DNA of 64,000 nt from Thermasporomyces composti (GCF_003386795.1 NZ_QTUC01000001.1:3844001-3908000), one strand, 5' to 3'. Shown: positions 55,226 through 64,000, counted from the stretch's first letter. Notes: a model not told the origin generated them from the letters alone. Program-made: numbers and translations.

Positions 55226-56224
55226 TCAGGGGATGCGCACGACCTGGGCGGCGTGGACCAGGCCGGCGCCGAAGCCGATGATCAGGGCGGTGTCCCCGCT
55301 CTTGATCTCGCCGGCCGCGAGCATGCGCTCCATGGCCAACGGGATCGAGGCGGCGGAGGTGTTGCCTTGCTCGGCGATGTCGCGAGCGATCACCACGTGG
55401 TCCGGCAGGCGCAACGCCTTGGCCATGGCGTCGGTGATCCGCATGTTCGCTTGGTGGGGGATGAAGGCGTCGAGGTCGTCGACCGTGACACCTGCCCGGT
55501 CGAGCGCTTCCTGGGCGACCTTGGCCATCTCGTACGACGCCCACCGGAAGACCTGGTTGCCCTGCATCGTCAGGTACGGGAACTCGCCGTCGGCGAGCGC
55601 CTGGTCCCAGGTGCGCGTCTGGCGGATGAGCTCGGCCGCACTGCCGTCGGATCCCCACACCACGGGTCCGATGCCGGGCTCCTCGGAGGGACCCACGACC
55701 GCCGCGCCGGCACCGTCGCCGAACAGGAAGGCAGTCGTCCGGTCGTGATGGTCGGTCAGGTCGGTGAGTCGCTCGACTCCGATGACGAGTACGTACCTCG
55801 CGGAGCCGACCCGCACCATCGCCTGGGCGAGCTCGATGCCGTAGCAGAAGCCCGCGCACGCCGCCGAGATGTCCATCGCCGCCGCGCCGTTGGTGCCGAG
55901 CTCCGCGGCGATGGTCGTCGCGACCGCCGGAGTCTGCGCGAGGTGGGTGACCGTGGCGACGATCACACATTCAACCTGGTCAGGTTGGATGCCGGCGGCC
56001 GCGATCGCCTTCCCGCCGGCCGCGACCGACATCGAGGCGATCGTCTCCTCAGAGGTGGCCCACCGTCGGCTGATGATTCCCGAGCGGGTCCGGATCCATT
56101 CGTCGGAGGAGTCGATCCGCTCGCAGATCTCGGCGTTCGTCACCACCTTCGACGGACGGTAACCGCCGACACCGAGGATGCGGGCGTGTGGTGCGCCGCC
56201 GGAGGGACGAATTGCTGTGCTCAC
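55226..56224 (-). CDS. fabH: Beta-ketoacyl-ACP synthase III (FabH)
   Basis: A 332-residue initiating condensing enzyme, joining an acyl-CoA primer to malonyl-ACP. The GTG start at 56224 overlaps the fabD stop (GTGA), so the two are coupled. The catalytic triad is visible: Cys123 (DISAACAGFCYG), His257 (PHQANMRI) and Asn288 (EQGNTSAASIP). The C-terminus GDTALIIGFGAGLVHAAQV is typical. The primer preference (acetyl or branched) cannot be read. Confidence 0.96.
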   Translation of the reverse strand: MSTAIRPSGGAPHARILGVGGYRPSKVVTNAEICERIDSSDEWIRTRSGIISRRWATSEETIASMSVAAGGKAIAAAGIQPDQVECVIVATVTHLAQTPAVATTIAAELGTNGAAAMDISAACAGFCYGIELAQAMVRVGSARYVLVIGVERLTDLTDHHDRTTAFLFGDGAGAAVVGPSEEPGIGPVVWGSDGSAAELIRQTRTWDQALADGEFPYLTMQGNQVFRWASYEMAKVAQEALDRAGVTVDDLDAFIPHQANMRITDAMAKALRLPDHVVIARDIAEQGNTSAASIPLAMERMLAAGEIKSGDTALIIGFGAGLVHAAQVVRIP

Positions 56225-57411
56225 GAACCGCTCACCACCGGATGGAGCCGGACGATCGGCTGGCCGGGGGAGAGCGGGTCGCCGTCCTCGACCAGCCACT
56301 CCACAATGGTCCCGCCGTGCGGAGCCACCACGGGCTGTTCGTCACGCAGGCTCGTGACCTTGCCGACCACCGCCCCCGGCTCGAGCGTGGCCCCCACCGG
56401 CTGCCGATCCGGGCAGCTGAAGAAGCCCTTCATCGGCGAGACCAGCAAGCGCCAGGTGGGGTTGCCGTCGAGCGGACCGCTCCCCTCACCGTGCTTCTCG
56501 ACGAACGCTCGGGCGTCGTCGAGCTGGTCGGGTGTCTTGAGGGCGAAGGTCTCGACCCCGGGCATGGCCCGCTTCGCGATGCCGGTGAGAGTGCCAGCGG
56601 GCGGGACCTCGAGCATGCCGGTGACCCCAAGGTCCTGCATGGTCTGCATGCACAGGTCCCAGCGCACCGGCGAACTCACCTGGGTGACGATCCGCTCGAG
56701 GACCTCACGGCCGTTGTGGACGACGTGTCCGTCCCGGTTGGACAGCAGCCTGGTCCGCGGGTCGTGCGTGGTGATCGCCCGGGCGTAGCGACCCAGCAGC
56801 TCGACGGCGTGGGCGACGTGGTGCGTGTGGAACGCGCCGGCCACCTGCAGCGGCACCACGCGGGTCTTCGGCGGTGGGTTCTTGGCCAACCGCTCGAGGT
56901 CCTCGATCTTGCCGGCGGCCACGACCTGCCCAGGGCCGTTGTTGTTGGCGGCGATGAGGCCGTGGGCTTCGATCGCGGCGAGGACCTCATCCGGGTCGCC
57001 GCCGAGGACGGCCGACATGCCGGTCGGCGTCTTGGCGGCCGCGCGCGCCATCGCCTTGCCTCGCTCACGCACGAAGACCATTGCCTGCTCGGCGGTGATC
57101 ACCCCCACACCGGCGGCCGCGGTGATCTCACCGACACTGTGGCCGGCGGCCAGGTCGATGACCCGGAACGCGTCGGCGGGTTGCGGGAACAAGGCCAGCG
57201 CGGCGACCAGGCCGGAGGCGACGAGCAGTGGTTGCGCGATCGCGGTGTCACGAATCGTCTCCGCGTCGGCCTGTGTGCCGTAGTGGATGAGGTCGATGTC
57301 GCAGACCGCTGACAACCAGTGCATGCGGTCCTCGAACACCGGGTCCTCAAGCCACGGAGTCAGGAATCCTGGCGTTTGCGCCCCTTGGCCGGGCGCCACG
57401 ATGACGAGCAC
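56221..57411 (-). CDS. fabD: Malonyl-CoA:ACP transacylase (FabD) with C-terminal BCCP-like domain
   Basis: A 396-residue protein. The transacylase part (1-310) has GQGAQ at 8-12, the nucleophile Ser92 in GHSVGE, and His195 in GAFHTHH. Residues ~320-391 form an extra domain that recalls biotin carboxyl carrier protein: WRLLVSPMKGFF, then GAVVGKVTSLRD, VVAPHGGTIVEWLVEDGDPL and SPGQPIVRL align with the usual APMxGTFY, EAMKL, VxGTVxEVLVEDGxPV and GQPLFRI. The biotin-accepting EAMK position reads TSLR, with Arg356 in place of lysine, so biotinylation is not expected. Known Streptomyces FabD is about 316 residues and lacks this part. The GTG start at 57411 follows GGTGGG. First gene of the operon. 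Confidence 0.9.
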   Translation of the reverse strand: MLVIVAPGQGAQTPGFLTPWLEDPVFEDRMHWLSAVCDIDLIHYGTQADAETIRDTAIAQPLLVASGLVAALALFPQPADAFRVIDLAAGHSVGEITAAAGVGVITAEQAMVFVRERGKAMARAAAKTPTGMSAVLGGDPDEVLAAIEAHGLIAANNNGPGQVVAAGKIEDLERLAKNPPPKTRVVPLQVAGAFHTHHVAHAVELLGRYARAITTHDPRTRLLSNRDGHVVHNGREVLERIVTQVSSPVRWDLCMQTMQDLGVTGMLEVPPAGTLTGIAKRAMPGVETFALKTPDQLDDARAFVEKHGEGSGPLDGNPTWRLLVSPMKGFFSCPDRQPVGATLEPGAVVGKVTSLRDEQPVVAPHGGTIVEWLVEDGDPLSPGQPIVRLHPVVSGS

Positions 57412-57428
57412 GAACCCACCATGACCGC

Positions 57429-57469
57429 TGAACAGTCTCGAGTGTGCGAACCGTCGAGACGAAAGTTCA
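57429..57469. promoter_or_regulatory. Nested inverted repeats between fasR and fabD, candidate operator
   Basis: GTCTCGA (57435-57441) and TCGAGAC (57454-57460) form 7-bp perfect arms around 12 nt; outside them TGAAC (57429-57433) and GTTCA (57465-57469) are also inverted. The structure lies just upstream of the fabD start. In Streptomyces the PucR-type FasR binds the fabD promoter, so this is a reasonable FasR site, but I do not know its published consensus. Confidence 0.5.
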
Positions 57470-57498
57470 GCGCGGATCTTCGTAGGATCCCCACAAAG

Positions 57499-58671
57499 TC
57501 ACCGCGTGTCGGGCGTGTCGACCGCGTGGAGACGACCGAGTGTGAGCGCGATACGGAGCGTGTAGGCGTGCCGGGGGTTGGACGGCGCGTAGCCGGTGAG
57601 CTCGGTGATCCGACGCAGCCGGTACCGCACGGTGTTCGCGTGGACGAACAACATGCGCGCGGTCGCCTCGATCGAGGCGCCGTTCTCGAAGAACGCCGCC
57701 AGCGTCTCCAACAGCACCGGCCCGGCCTGTGCCAGCGGGGTGTAGACGTCGGTGATGAGCTGCTGTCGAGCGCCGTCGTCTCCGGCGAGCACTCGCTCGG
57801 GTAGCAGCTCCTCCGCCGAGACCGGGCGTGGGGCGTCGAGCCACGCGGGCGCCGCGCGGAAGCCTGCGATGGCGGCCCGGGCGGCCTCGGACGCGGCGAG
57901 GAGGTCGGGGACGACCGCGCTGTGGACGACAGGCCCCGGCCCGAAGTGCGCGGCGAACCTCGCCGCTGCCTTGTGGGAGTCCTTGACGCCGCCGAGCATG
58001 ACGATGAGTCGGTCGCCTTGGACGCCAGTGAGCACGTCGAGGCTGGCGTGGCGGGCGTCTCGACGGATCAGCTCGACCCCCGCCTCGACGTCACCCTCCG
58101 GGGTCCGGCCGACCACCACGAGCACCTGGTTCGACTCGGGCCAGCCCAGGGCGGCCGCCCGGGAGCGCACCGCCTCGTCGGGGTCGCCGCGCACGATGCC
58201 GTCCACGATGAGCGCCTCCAGCCGGGCGTCCCAGGCGCCGCGCATCTCGGCCGCCCTGGCGTAGACCTCCGCGGCTCCGAACGCGATCTCTCGGGAGTAG
58301 AGCAGGACGGCCTCTCGCACGCTGGGCACGTCCTCGGCCGGGACGATGTCCTCGATGCGCTCCTCGACGACCTCGATGCCGGTGCGGATCATCTCGACGG
58401 TCTGCTGCAGGGTCACCTTGCGCGTGAGCTCACGAGGTGCCGTGCCGAGGACGTCGGTGGTGAACACCGGCCCGACGCCAGGGTCGCGAAACCACGCGAC
58501 GAACGCAGCGAAGAACGTCTGCGCGACCAGGCCGATCCAGGAGCGGTCCTGTGGGTTCATGTCCCGAAACCACGACAGGCGCTCCCGCATCCGCTCGATC
58601 GTGGCGGAGGCCAGCACCCCGCTGGCGCGTTCCAGTCGGTCAGCGGTCTCGGCTCGGTTCAGTGTGGGCAC
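57499..58671 (-). CDS. fasR: PucR-family transcriptional regulator FasR
   Basis: A 390-residue regulator, starting at GTG 58671. The N-terminal ~280 residues are a helical and GGDEF-like-fold sensor region (SWIGLVAQTFFAAFVAWF; later VLVVVGRTPEGDVEAG). The C-terminal PucR helix-turn-helix is LLETLAAFFENGASIEATAR, then HANTVRYRLRRITELTG. In Streptomyces coelicolor the gene in this position activates fabDHPF and is needed for normal fatty-acid synthesis. Here it lies directly before fabD on the same strand with an 87-nt gap that holds an inverted-repeat structure. Confidence 0.88.
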   Translation of the reverse strand: MPTLNRAETADRLERASGVLASATIERMRERLSWFRDMNPQDRSWIGLVAQTFFAAFVAWFRDPGVGPVFTTDVLGTAPRELTRKVTLQQTVEMIRTGIEVVEERIEDIVPAEDVPSVREAVLLYSREIAFGAAEVYARAAEMRGAWDARLEALIVDGIVRGDPDEAVRSRAAALGWPESNQVLVVVGRTPEGDVEAGVELIRRDARHASLDVLTGVQGDRLIVMLGGVKDSHKAAARFAAHFGPGPVVHSAVVPDLLAASEAARAAIAGFRAAPAWLDAPRPVSAEELLPERVLAGDDGARQQLITDVYTPLAQAGPVLLETLAAFFENGASIEATARMLFVHANTVRYRLRRITELTGYAPSNPRHAYTLRIALTLGRLHAVDTPDTR

Positions 58672-58874
58672 GTGTGCAGTTTCCCACGCCGTGCGCCGAA
58701 AGTTGTGGCAGCCACACAGTGTCGAGCGGGAACGGCCAGGAGATCTCGGCTCGACCGTTGTGATGTTCAGACAAAGGCTGCGCGCGGAGGTCAGCCCAGC
58801 GTCGTCAGTCGAGTACCGTCAGCTCAGTGCCGTCAGCCCGCGAGCCAGTCGCCGCACGCGGGGAGGATGGGCCC
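58672..58874. other. Divergent intergenic region of fasR and the PHP-domain gene
   Basis: About 200 nt. It contains several CGTCAG copies (near 58802, 58815 and 58829) and no gene. Both promoters should lie here; no clear -35/-10 pair was identified. Confidence 0.45.
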
Positions 58875-59891
58875 ATGCGGCCTGTGGACCAGCTCAAGCG
58901 CATCGCGTTCCTTCTCGAACGCACTCGTGCCCAGACTCACCGTGTCCGGGCGTTCCGCAAGGCGGCCTGGACACTCGAGGCGCTCCCCCCGGGTGAGCTC
59001 GAGCGTCGCCTCGAGACGGGTACCCTCACCCAGCTGCCGGGCGTGGGCCCGGTCTCCGCCAAGGTCGTGGCCGAGGCACTCGCCGGTGAGCGGGCAAGCT
59101 ACCTCGTCAAGCTCGAGGAGGAGGCCGCGACGCCGCTCGTCGAGGGTGGGACGACGTTGCGCCGGGCGCTCCGGGGTGATCTGCACACCCATTCGGACTG
59201 GTCCGACGGCGGTAGCCCGATCCGAGAGATGGCCGAGGCCGCCCGCGAGCTCGGCCACGAGTACATCGCCTTGACCGACCACTCGCCTCGCCTGCGGGTC
59301 GCGCGCGGCCTGTCGGCCGAGCGGCTGCGGGAGCAGCTGGAGGTCGTGCGGACCCTGAACGAGGAGCTGGCGCCGTTCCGCATCCTCACCGGCATCGAGT
59401 GCGACATCCTGGAGGACGGCTCCCTCGACCAGGACCCCGAGCTGCTGGCCGAGCTGGACGTGGTGGTCGCGAGCGTGCACTCCCACCTGCGGATGCCGCG
59501 GGACGAGATGACAGCCCGCATGGTGGCGGCGATCGCCAACCCGGCCGTCGACATCCTCGGCCACTGCACTGGGCGGCTCGTCACCGGCGACCGTGGCACC
59601 CGGCCGGAGTCGGTCTTCGACGCCGACGCGGTCTTCGATGCCTGCCGGCGCTTCGGTGTCGCGGTGGAGATCAACTGCCGGCCGGAACGTCTGGACCCGC
59701 CCCGGCGTTTGCTGCGGCGGGCAGTCGAGCACGGGTGCGTGTTCACGATCGATACCGACGCTCACGCTCCCGGTCAGCTCGACTGGCAGCCCTACGGATG
59801 CGCGCGGGCGGAGGAGTGCGGTGTGACCGCCGACCGCGTCCTCAACACCCTTCCGGCCACCGATCTTCTCGCCCGGTTGGCGTCGGCCTAA
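58875..59891 (+). CDS. PHP-domain phosphoesterase with N-terminal helix-hairpin-helix
   Basis: A 338-residue protein, starting at ATG 58875 after GGGAGG. The N-terminal ~95 residues contain RVRAFRKAAWTLEALPPGEL and a helix-hairpin-helix TLTQLPGVGPVSAKVVAEAL, similar to the lyase and HhH parts of family X polymerases. A PHP phosphoesterase domain follows: DLHTHSDWSDGG, ALTDHSPRLRVARG, ILTGIECDILEDGSLD, VVASVHSHLRM and FTIDTDAHAPGQLDW supply the metal-binding His/Asp/Glu residues. The polymerase palm of PolX is absent. Likely a 3'-exonuclease or phosphatase linked to DNA repair; the exact role is unproven. Confidence 0.87.
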   Translation: MRPVDQLKRIAFLLERTRAQTHRVRAFRKAAWTLEALPPGELERRLETGTLTQLPGVGPVSAKVVAEALAGERASYLVKLEEEAATPLVEGGTTLRRALRGDLHTHSDWSDGGSPIREMAEAARELGHEYIALTDHSPRLRVARGLSAERLREQLEVVRTLNEELAPFRILTGIECDILEDGSLDQDPELLAELDVVVASVHSHLRMPRDEMTARMVAAIANPAVDILGHCTGRLVTGDRGTRPESVFDADAVFDACRRFGVAVEINCRPERLDPPRRLLRRAVEHGCVFTIDTDAHAPGQLDWQPYGCARAEECGVTADRVLNTLPATDLLARLASA

Positions 59892-59919
59892 GATCAGCCC
59901 AGATCGGGAAAGGGGAACG

Positions 59920-60117
59920 ATGGTCGGAAAGCAGGGGAGGGTTACCGGCGAGATCGGCCCGGGCCTGGTCGGTGAGGTGATGGTGCCGGTCCGCGGTGGA
60001 GTCGAAGCGTTCTACGCCTACGCGAGTGTTCCGGGCGAGCGCTTCCCCATCGGCTCGCAGGTCGTCATCGTCGAGTACCACGCCCCGCGCACCGTCTACG
60101 TCGCGGCCGCGGTGTGA
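59920..60117 (+). CDS. Small NfeD-type OB-fold protein
   Basis: A 65-residue protein, starting at ATG 59920 after GGGAAAGGGGAA. GKQGRVTGEIGPGLVGEVMV and IGSQVVIVEYHAPRTVYVA match the soluble C-terminal OB-fold of NfeD proteins; there is no protease or membrane part. NfeD-like proteins are commonly encoded before flotillins, and a flotillin gene begins 174 nt downstream on the same strand, which supports the call. Confidence 0.82.
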   Translation: MVGKQGRVTGEIGPGLVGEVMVPVRGGVEAFYAYASVPGERFPIGSQVVIVEYHAPRTVYVAAAV

Positions 60118-60291
60118 GCCCGGCCGACTTCCCGATGTCTCGCACAGCGCTCCCGCGGCCACCGTCACCTCGGTAGGGCGCGCTATCCACAGCCCGCGTC
60201 CACGACGTTCCCTCGGGTGATCAATTCGCCATAGGCTTGGCCGGCCCACCCTGTGGCTCTCAGAGGGCTGACGAACGTCTCGAGGGGAGTC

Positions 60292-61812
60292 GTGACGACC
60301 ATGTTGTTCGGAGTGCCGTGGTACTCCATCGCGCTCATCGCGGTCGCCGTTGTCGTGATCGTGATCCTCGCGTTCCGCGCGATATGGAAGGTGGCCGAGC
60401 CTAACGAGGCGCTGATCATCTCAGGGCTTGGTGCCCGTGGTCAGAACGCCGACACCGCCGAGAGCCTCGGCTTCAAGATCGTGACCGGGAAGGGGAAGCT
60501 CGTCATCCCGGGCTTCCAGACCGCCCGCCGGTTGCTCCTCGACTCACGCGCCGCGACCCTCGAGGTTGGCTGCGTCACCAAGCAGGGCATCCCCGTCCAT
60601 GTGCGTGGCGTGGTGATCTACAAGGTGGGTGACGACTTCGCGTCGATCGCGAACGCCGCCCGGCGTTTCCTCGACCAGCAGGACACGATGGACGAGAAGA
60701 TCCACGAGCTGTTCGCGGGTCACCTGCGGTCCATCATCGGCAACCTGACCGTCGAGGACCTCATTCTCAACCGTGAGCGCCTCGCCTCCGAGATCCGCAG
60801 CTCGTCCGCTGACGAGATGAGCAAGCTCGGACTGGTCGTCGACTCCCTGCAGATCCAGGAGATCGACGACACCGTCGGCTACATCGCCAACCTCGGGAAG
60901 CCCCACGCCGCCGCCGTCGCGGCGCAGGCGCGGATCGCCGAGGCCCAGCGTGACCAGGAGGCCACTCGGGCGGAGCAGGAGGCTGAGGCGGAGAAGGCCG
61001 CCGCGGTCCGCGACAGCAAGATCAAGCAGGCCGAGTACCAAGCCGAGATCGACCGGGCGGCCGCGCGGGCCCGCCAGGCCGGTCCGCTCGCCGAGGCGTC
61101 GGCCAAGCAGGACGTCATCCGCGCCGAGACCGAGGCGGCGGAGCTCGCCGCGCAGCTCGCCGAGCAGAAGCTGCAGTCGGAGGTGCGGAAGCCGGCCGAC
61201 GCGCGCGCGTACGAGACACGCACGCTCGCCGAGGCCGAGCGTGACGCTCGGATCTCGGCGGCGGAGGCGGCCGCGAAGGAGACCGAGCTGAAGGCGCGGG
61301 CGGAGGCGACGGCGGTCACGACGGCCGCCCGCGCGGAGGCGGAGGCTACCCGCATGCGCGGTGAGGCGCAGGGTCACGCCACCCGCGCGACGGGTGAGGC
61401 GGAGGCGGCGGCCGCGCGGGCGCGTGGTCTCGCCGAGGCCGAGGCGCAACGAGCCCAGGGTCTGGCCGAGGCGGAGGCGATCAAGGCGCGGTCCGCGGCT
61501 CTGGCCGAGAACCAGGAGGCCGTGGTCGCGCAACAGCTCGCCGAGAAGTGGCCCGAGATCGTTCGCGCCGGCGCGCAGGCTCTGGGCAACGTCGACCGCA
61601 TGATCGTCCTCAACGGCGCGGACGGCTTGTCCGACCTGCTCGCCAAGACCTTGACCATGGGCGGCACCGGTCTCGGGCTCGCTCGCACCCTGCTCAACGC
61701 CATGCAGGAGGCAAGCCCGCAGACCATGAACGGCTCGGTGTCCACCACCTCCCTGGCGAACCCTGCCGACGGTGCGACCACCGGCGGAGCCGCCGCGCAG
61801 AAGGGCGAGTAG
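60292..61812 (+). CDS. Flotillin-family membrane scaffold protein
   Basis: A 506-residue SPFH protein, starting at GTG 60292 (GAGGGGAG just upstream; ATG 60301 is possible). One N-terminal membrane helix (SIALIAVAVVVIVILAF) is followed by the SPFH/PHB domain (VAEPNEALIISGLGAR, FQTARRLLLDSRAATLEV, LGLVVDSLQIQEIDD) and a long Ala/Glu/Arg coiled coil (repeats such as AEAEAQRAQGLAEAEAIKARS), then a short C-terminal oligomerisation part. Flotillins organise membrane microdomains and often pair with NfeD. It is preceded by the NfeD-like gene and followed by a strong terminator. Confidence 0.92.
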   Translation: MTTMLFGVPWYSIALIAVAVVVIVILAFRAIWKVAEPNEALIISGLGARGQNADTAESLGFKIVTGKGKLVIPGFQTARRLLLDSRAATLEVGCVTKQGIPVHVRGVVIYKVGDDFASIANAARRFLDQQDTMDEKIHELFAGHLRSIIGNLTVEDLILNRERLASEIRSSSADEMSKLGLVVDSLQIQEIDDTVGYIANLGKPHAAAVAAQARIAEAQRDQEATRAEQEAEAEKAAAVRDSKIKQAEYQAEIDRAAARARQAGPLAEASAKQDVIRAETEAAELAAQLAEQKLQSEVRKPADARAYETRTLAEAERDARISAAEAAAKETELKARAEATAVTTAARAEAEATRMRGEAQGHATRATGEAEAAAARARGLAEAEAQRAQGLAEAEAIKARSAALAENQEAVVAQQLAEKWPEIVRAGAQALGNVDRMIVLNGADGLSDLLAKTLTMGGTGLGLARTLLNAMQEASPQTMNGSVSTTSLANPADGATTGGAAAQKGE

Positions 61813-61865
61813 CGCGAACGCAGGACCTCCGTCGCGAGCCGAGCACGACAAGACCGAGCACGACA

Positions 61866-61898
61866 AAGGAGCGCCCGGCGCTGGGCCGGGCGCTCCTT
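61866..61898. terminator. Bidirectional terminator between flotillin and aceE
   Basis: AAGGAGCGCCCGGC and GCCGGGCGCTCCTT form a 14-bp perfect stem around a 5-nt loop, with A- and T-containing ends on either side. It lies 53 nt after the flotillin stop and 40 nt after the aceE stop, so it can serve both convergent genes. Confidence 0.75.
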
Positions 61899-61938
61899 GC
61901 GTTCGCCGGAGGCGTGTCGCCTGCTGGCGGTGCCGTCG

Positions 61939-64000
61939 CTAGGCGTCCGCCCCCTCCTGGGCGATGTGTCGGACAGCGGTCGGGTCGTCGATGGCGTAGC
62001 GCTCGGCCGCTTCCTTCACCGTCGACGGCTTCACCTCGCCACGCCGTGCGAGTGCGGCCAGCGTGGCCACGACCACCGACTCGGCATCGACGTTGAAGAA
62101 CCGTCGGGCGGCCGGGCGGGTGTCGGCGAAGCCGAAGCCGTCCGTCCCCAGCGAGACGAACTCACCGGGCACCCACTTGGCGATCTGGTCCGGAACCGCC
62201 CGCATCCAGTCACTGACCGCCACGAACGGGCCTGGGGCGCTCTCGAGCTTGGTCGAGACGTAGGGGATGCGCGCCGGGCCCTCGGGGTTCAGCAGGTTCC
62301 ACTTCTCGCACTCGACCGCTTCGCGGCGCAGCTCGTTCCACGACGTGACCGACCAGACGTCGGCGGCGACGCCCCACTCGTCCGACAGCAGCCGCTGCGC
62401 CTCGAGCGCCGCCGACATCGCCACACCGGAGGCGAGCACCTGCGCACGTGGCGTGCGACGTTCGGTGGGGTGCGGGTACGGCGCGTACAGGTAGAGGCCA
62501 CGCAACAGGCCTTCGACGTCGAGGTTCTCCGGCTCGGGCGGCTGGACCTGCGGCTCGTTGTAGACGGTGATGTAGTAGAAGACGTCCTCGCCGTGAGGGT
62601 GCTCCTCCGACGAGCCGTACATCCTCCGCAAGCCGTCCTTGACGATGTAGGAGATCTCGTAGGCGAAGGCCGGGTCGTACGCCACGCACGCCGGGTTGGC
62701 GGCCGCGAGGAGGTGCGAGTGCCCGTCAGCGTGCTGGAGCCCCTCGCCGGTCAGGGTGGTCCGGCCCGCGGTGGCGCCGATGAGGAAGCCGCGACCGAGC
62801 TGGTCAGCGAAGGCCCACATGAGGTCGCCGGTGCGCTGGAAGCCGAACATCGAGTAGAAGATGTAGACCGGGATCATCGGCTCGCCGTGAGTGGCGTAGG
62901 ACGTCCCCGCGGCGATCACCGAGCCCATCGCGCCGGCTTCGCTGATGCCCTCGTGCAGAAGCTGGCCCTGGGGCGACTGCTTGTACGACAGCAGCAGCTT
63001 GCGGTCGACGCTCTCGTAGAGCTGGCCGTGCGGGTCGTAGATCTTCGCCGTCGGGAACATCGAGTCCATACCGAAGGTACGGAACTCGTCCGGCGCGATC
63101 GGCACGAACCGCGCGCCGATCTCCTTGTCGCGCATCAAGTCCTTGAGCAGGCGGACGAACGCCATGGTGGTGGCGACCTTCTGCTTGCCCGACCCCTTCC
63201 GCAACTCGCTGTAGACCGGGTCGCCAGGCAGCTTGAGCATCTTCGGGCGTACTCGACGCTCGGGTAGCGGGCCGCCGAGCGCACGCCGCCGCTCCAGCAT
63301 GTACTGGATCTCTTCGGACTCCGGACCGGGGTGGTAGTAGGGCGGCAGGTCGTTCTCGTCGATCTCCTTGTCGGAGATCGGGAGGTACAGCCGGTCGCGG
63401 AACTTCTTGATGTCGTCCTTCGTGAGCTTCTTCATCTGGTGGGTCGCGTTACGACCCTCCAGCGCCTCGATCGTCCAGCCCTTGATGGTGTGGGCGAGGA
63501 TGACCGTCGGCTGACCGACGTGCTCCGTCGCCGCCTTGAACGCCGCGTAGACCTTGCGGTAGTCGTGACCGCCACGCGACAGCCGCCGCAGCTGCTCGTC
63601 GGTCATGCCCTCGACCATGGCCCGCAGCCGAGGGTCGGTGCCGAAGAACTTCTCCCGGATGTAGGCACCCGACTCCACGGAGAAGGTCTGGAACTGCCCG
63701 TCCGGCGTGGTGTTCAGCTTGTTGACGAGGACGCCATCGACGTCCTGGGCGAGCAGCGGGTCCCAGTCCCTGCCCCAGATGACCTTGATCACGTTCCAGC
63801 CGGCGCCGCGGAAGATCGACTCCAGCTCCTGGATCACCTTGCCGTTGCCGCGGACCGGCCCGTCGAGCTGCTGCAGGTTGCAGTTGATGACGAACGTGAG
63901 GTTGTCCAGCTCCTCGCGGGCGGCGACGGCGATGGCGCCGAGCGACTCCGGCTCGCCCATCTCGCCGTCACCAAGGAACGCCCACACGCGCTGCTGCGAG
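61939..64000 (-). CDS. aceE: Pyruvate dehydrogenase E1 component (AceE), 3' part, cut by the window end
   Basis: About 687 C-terminal residues are present; the 5' part lies beyond position 64000. AceE decarboxylates pyruvate with thiamine diphosphate and feeds acetyl groups to the complex. The ThDP motif is [10 protein letters not shown], with the Asn-containing end [35 protein letters not shown] and [13 protein letters not shown] are typical of the homodimeric enzyme used by actinobacteria and enterobacteria. It ends at a bidirectional terminator shared with the flotillin gene. In Streptomyces aceE is also near the fabDHPF locus. Confidence 0.95.
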   Translation of the reverse strand, partial: SQQRVWAFLGDGEMGEPESLGAIAVAAREELDNLTFVINCNLQQLDGPVRGNGKVIQELESIFRGAGWNVIKVIWGRDWDPLLAQDVDGVLVNKLNTTPDGQFQTFSVESGAYIREKFFGTDPRLRAMVEGMTDEQLRRLSRGGHDYRKVYAAFKAATEHVGQPTVILAHTIKGWTIEALEGRNATHQMKKLTKDDIKKFRDRLYLPISDKEIDENDLPPYYHPGPESEEIQYMLERRRALGGPLPERRVRPKMLKLPGDPVYSELRKGSGKQKVATTMAFVRLLKDLMRDKEIGARFVPIAPDEFRTFGMDSMFPTAKIYDPHGQLYESVDRKLLLSYKQSPQGQLLHEGISEAGAMGSVIAAGTSYATHGEPMIPVYIFYSMFGFQRTGDLMWAFADQLGRGFLIGATAGRTTLTGEGLQHADGHSHLLAAANPACVAYDPAFAYEISYIVKDGLRRMYGSSEEHPHGEDVFYYITVYNEPQVQPPEPENLDVEGLLRGLYLYAPYPHPTERRTPRAQVLASGVAMSAALEAQRLLSDEWGVAADVWSVTSWNELRREAVECEKWNLLNPEGPARIPYVSTKLESAPGPFVAVSDWMRAVPDQIAKWVPGEFVSLGTDGFGFADTRPAARRFFNVDAESVVVATLAALARRGEVKPSTVKEAAERYAIDDPTAVRHIAQEGADA

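Noticed and set aside
1-64000. tRNA genes, CRISPR arrays, insertion sequences
   Set aside because: No cloverleaf with a GTTCRA loop in an intergenic stretch, no regularly spaced repeats of 25-40 nt, and no transposase motif were seen.

Overview
This is 64 kb of very GC-rich DNA (most third codon positions are G or C) from the chromosome of an actinobacterium. The evidence is a HrdB-type principal sigma factor with a Lys/Ala-rich N-terminus, small DUF7455 and DUF3145 proteins, a separate topoisomerase IV pair, a PucR-type FasR regulator next to fabD-fabH-acpP-fabF, homodimeric-type AceE, and an N-terminal GNAT/acyl-CoA-synthetase fusion. The gene order partly matches Streptomyces (hrdB-parE-parC; fasR-fabDHPF with aceE nearby), but genus and family cannot be fixed from sequence alone. 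I found no tRNA, rRNA, CRISPR array, phage gene or insertion sequence. The window reads as stable chromosome with carbohydrate and carbon-use genes interspersed.

Layout. 1-11.4 kb: rpoD/hrdB, a DUF7455 zinc-binding protein, parE, an APC permease, an lprG-P55-like lipoprotein/MFS operon, and parC. 11.5-14.2 kb: a mostly non-coding stretch and an orphan Tat-type solute-binding lipoprotein. 14.2-25.3 kb: a small HTH gene divergent from a GNAT-acyl-CoA synthetase with matching palindromes between them, three Gfo/Idh/MocA oxidoreductases, uvrA and a type II ferredoxin-NADP reductase. 25.4-31.9 kb: a methyltransferase, a protein with four CxxC/CxxH modules, a secreted GH172 (DUF2961) enzyme behind a LacI-type palindrome, and two tandem PPOX-family paralogues. 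32.1-41.5 kb: an MFS transporter, a secreted lytic transglycosylase with a Pro/Thr tail, a membrane protein with a degenerate kinase-like N-lobe, a MoxR-DUF58-VWA operon, DUF72 and DUF3145.

41.8-52 kb: glycolate oxidase glcDEF, an MFS transporter, malate synthase and a large secreted protein of unknown family. Glycolate oxidase makes glyoxylate, and malate synthase condenses it with acetyl-CoA, so together they form a two-step route from C2 acids to malate. 52-58.7 kb: the type II fatty-acid synthesis operon fasR, fabD, fabH, acpP, fabF, accD, with a possible operator in front of fabD. FabD carries an unusual C-terminal domain resembling a biotin carboxyl carrier protein in which the biotinyl lysine is replaced by arginine. 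58.9-64 kb: a PHP-domain protein, an NfeD-like/flotillin pair, and the 3' part of aceE, which runs off the window end.

The most unusual items are the FabD-BCCP-like fusion, the four-module CxxC/CxxH protein, the kinase-like membrane protein divergent from moxR, the lprG-P55 pair, the unrecognised 911-residue secreted protein, and several well-formed palindromes that look like operators. Functional statements rest on motif recognition by eye; no database search was possible.
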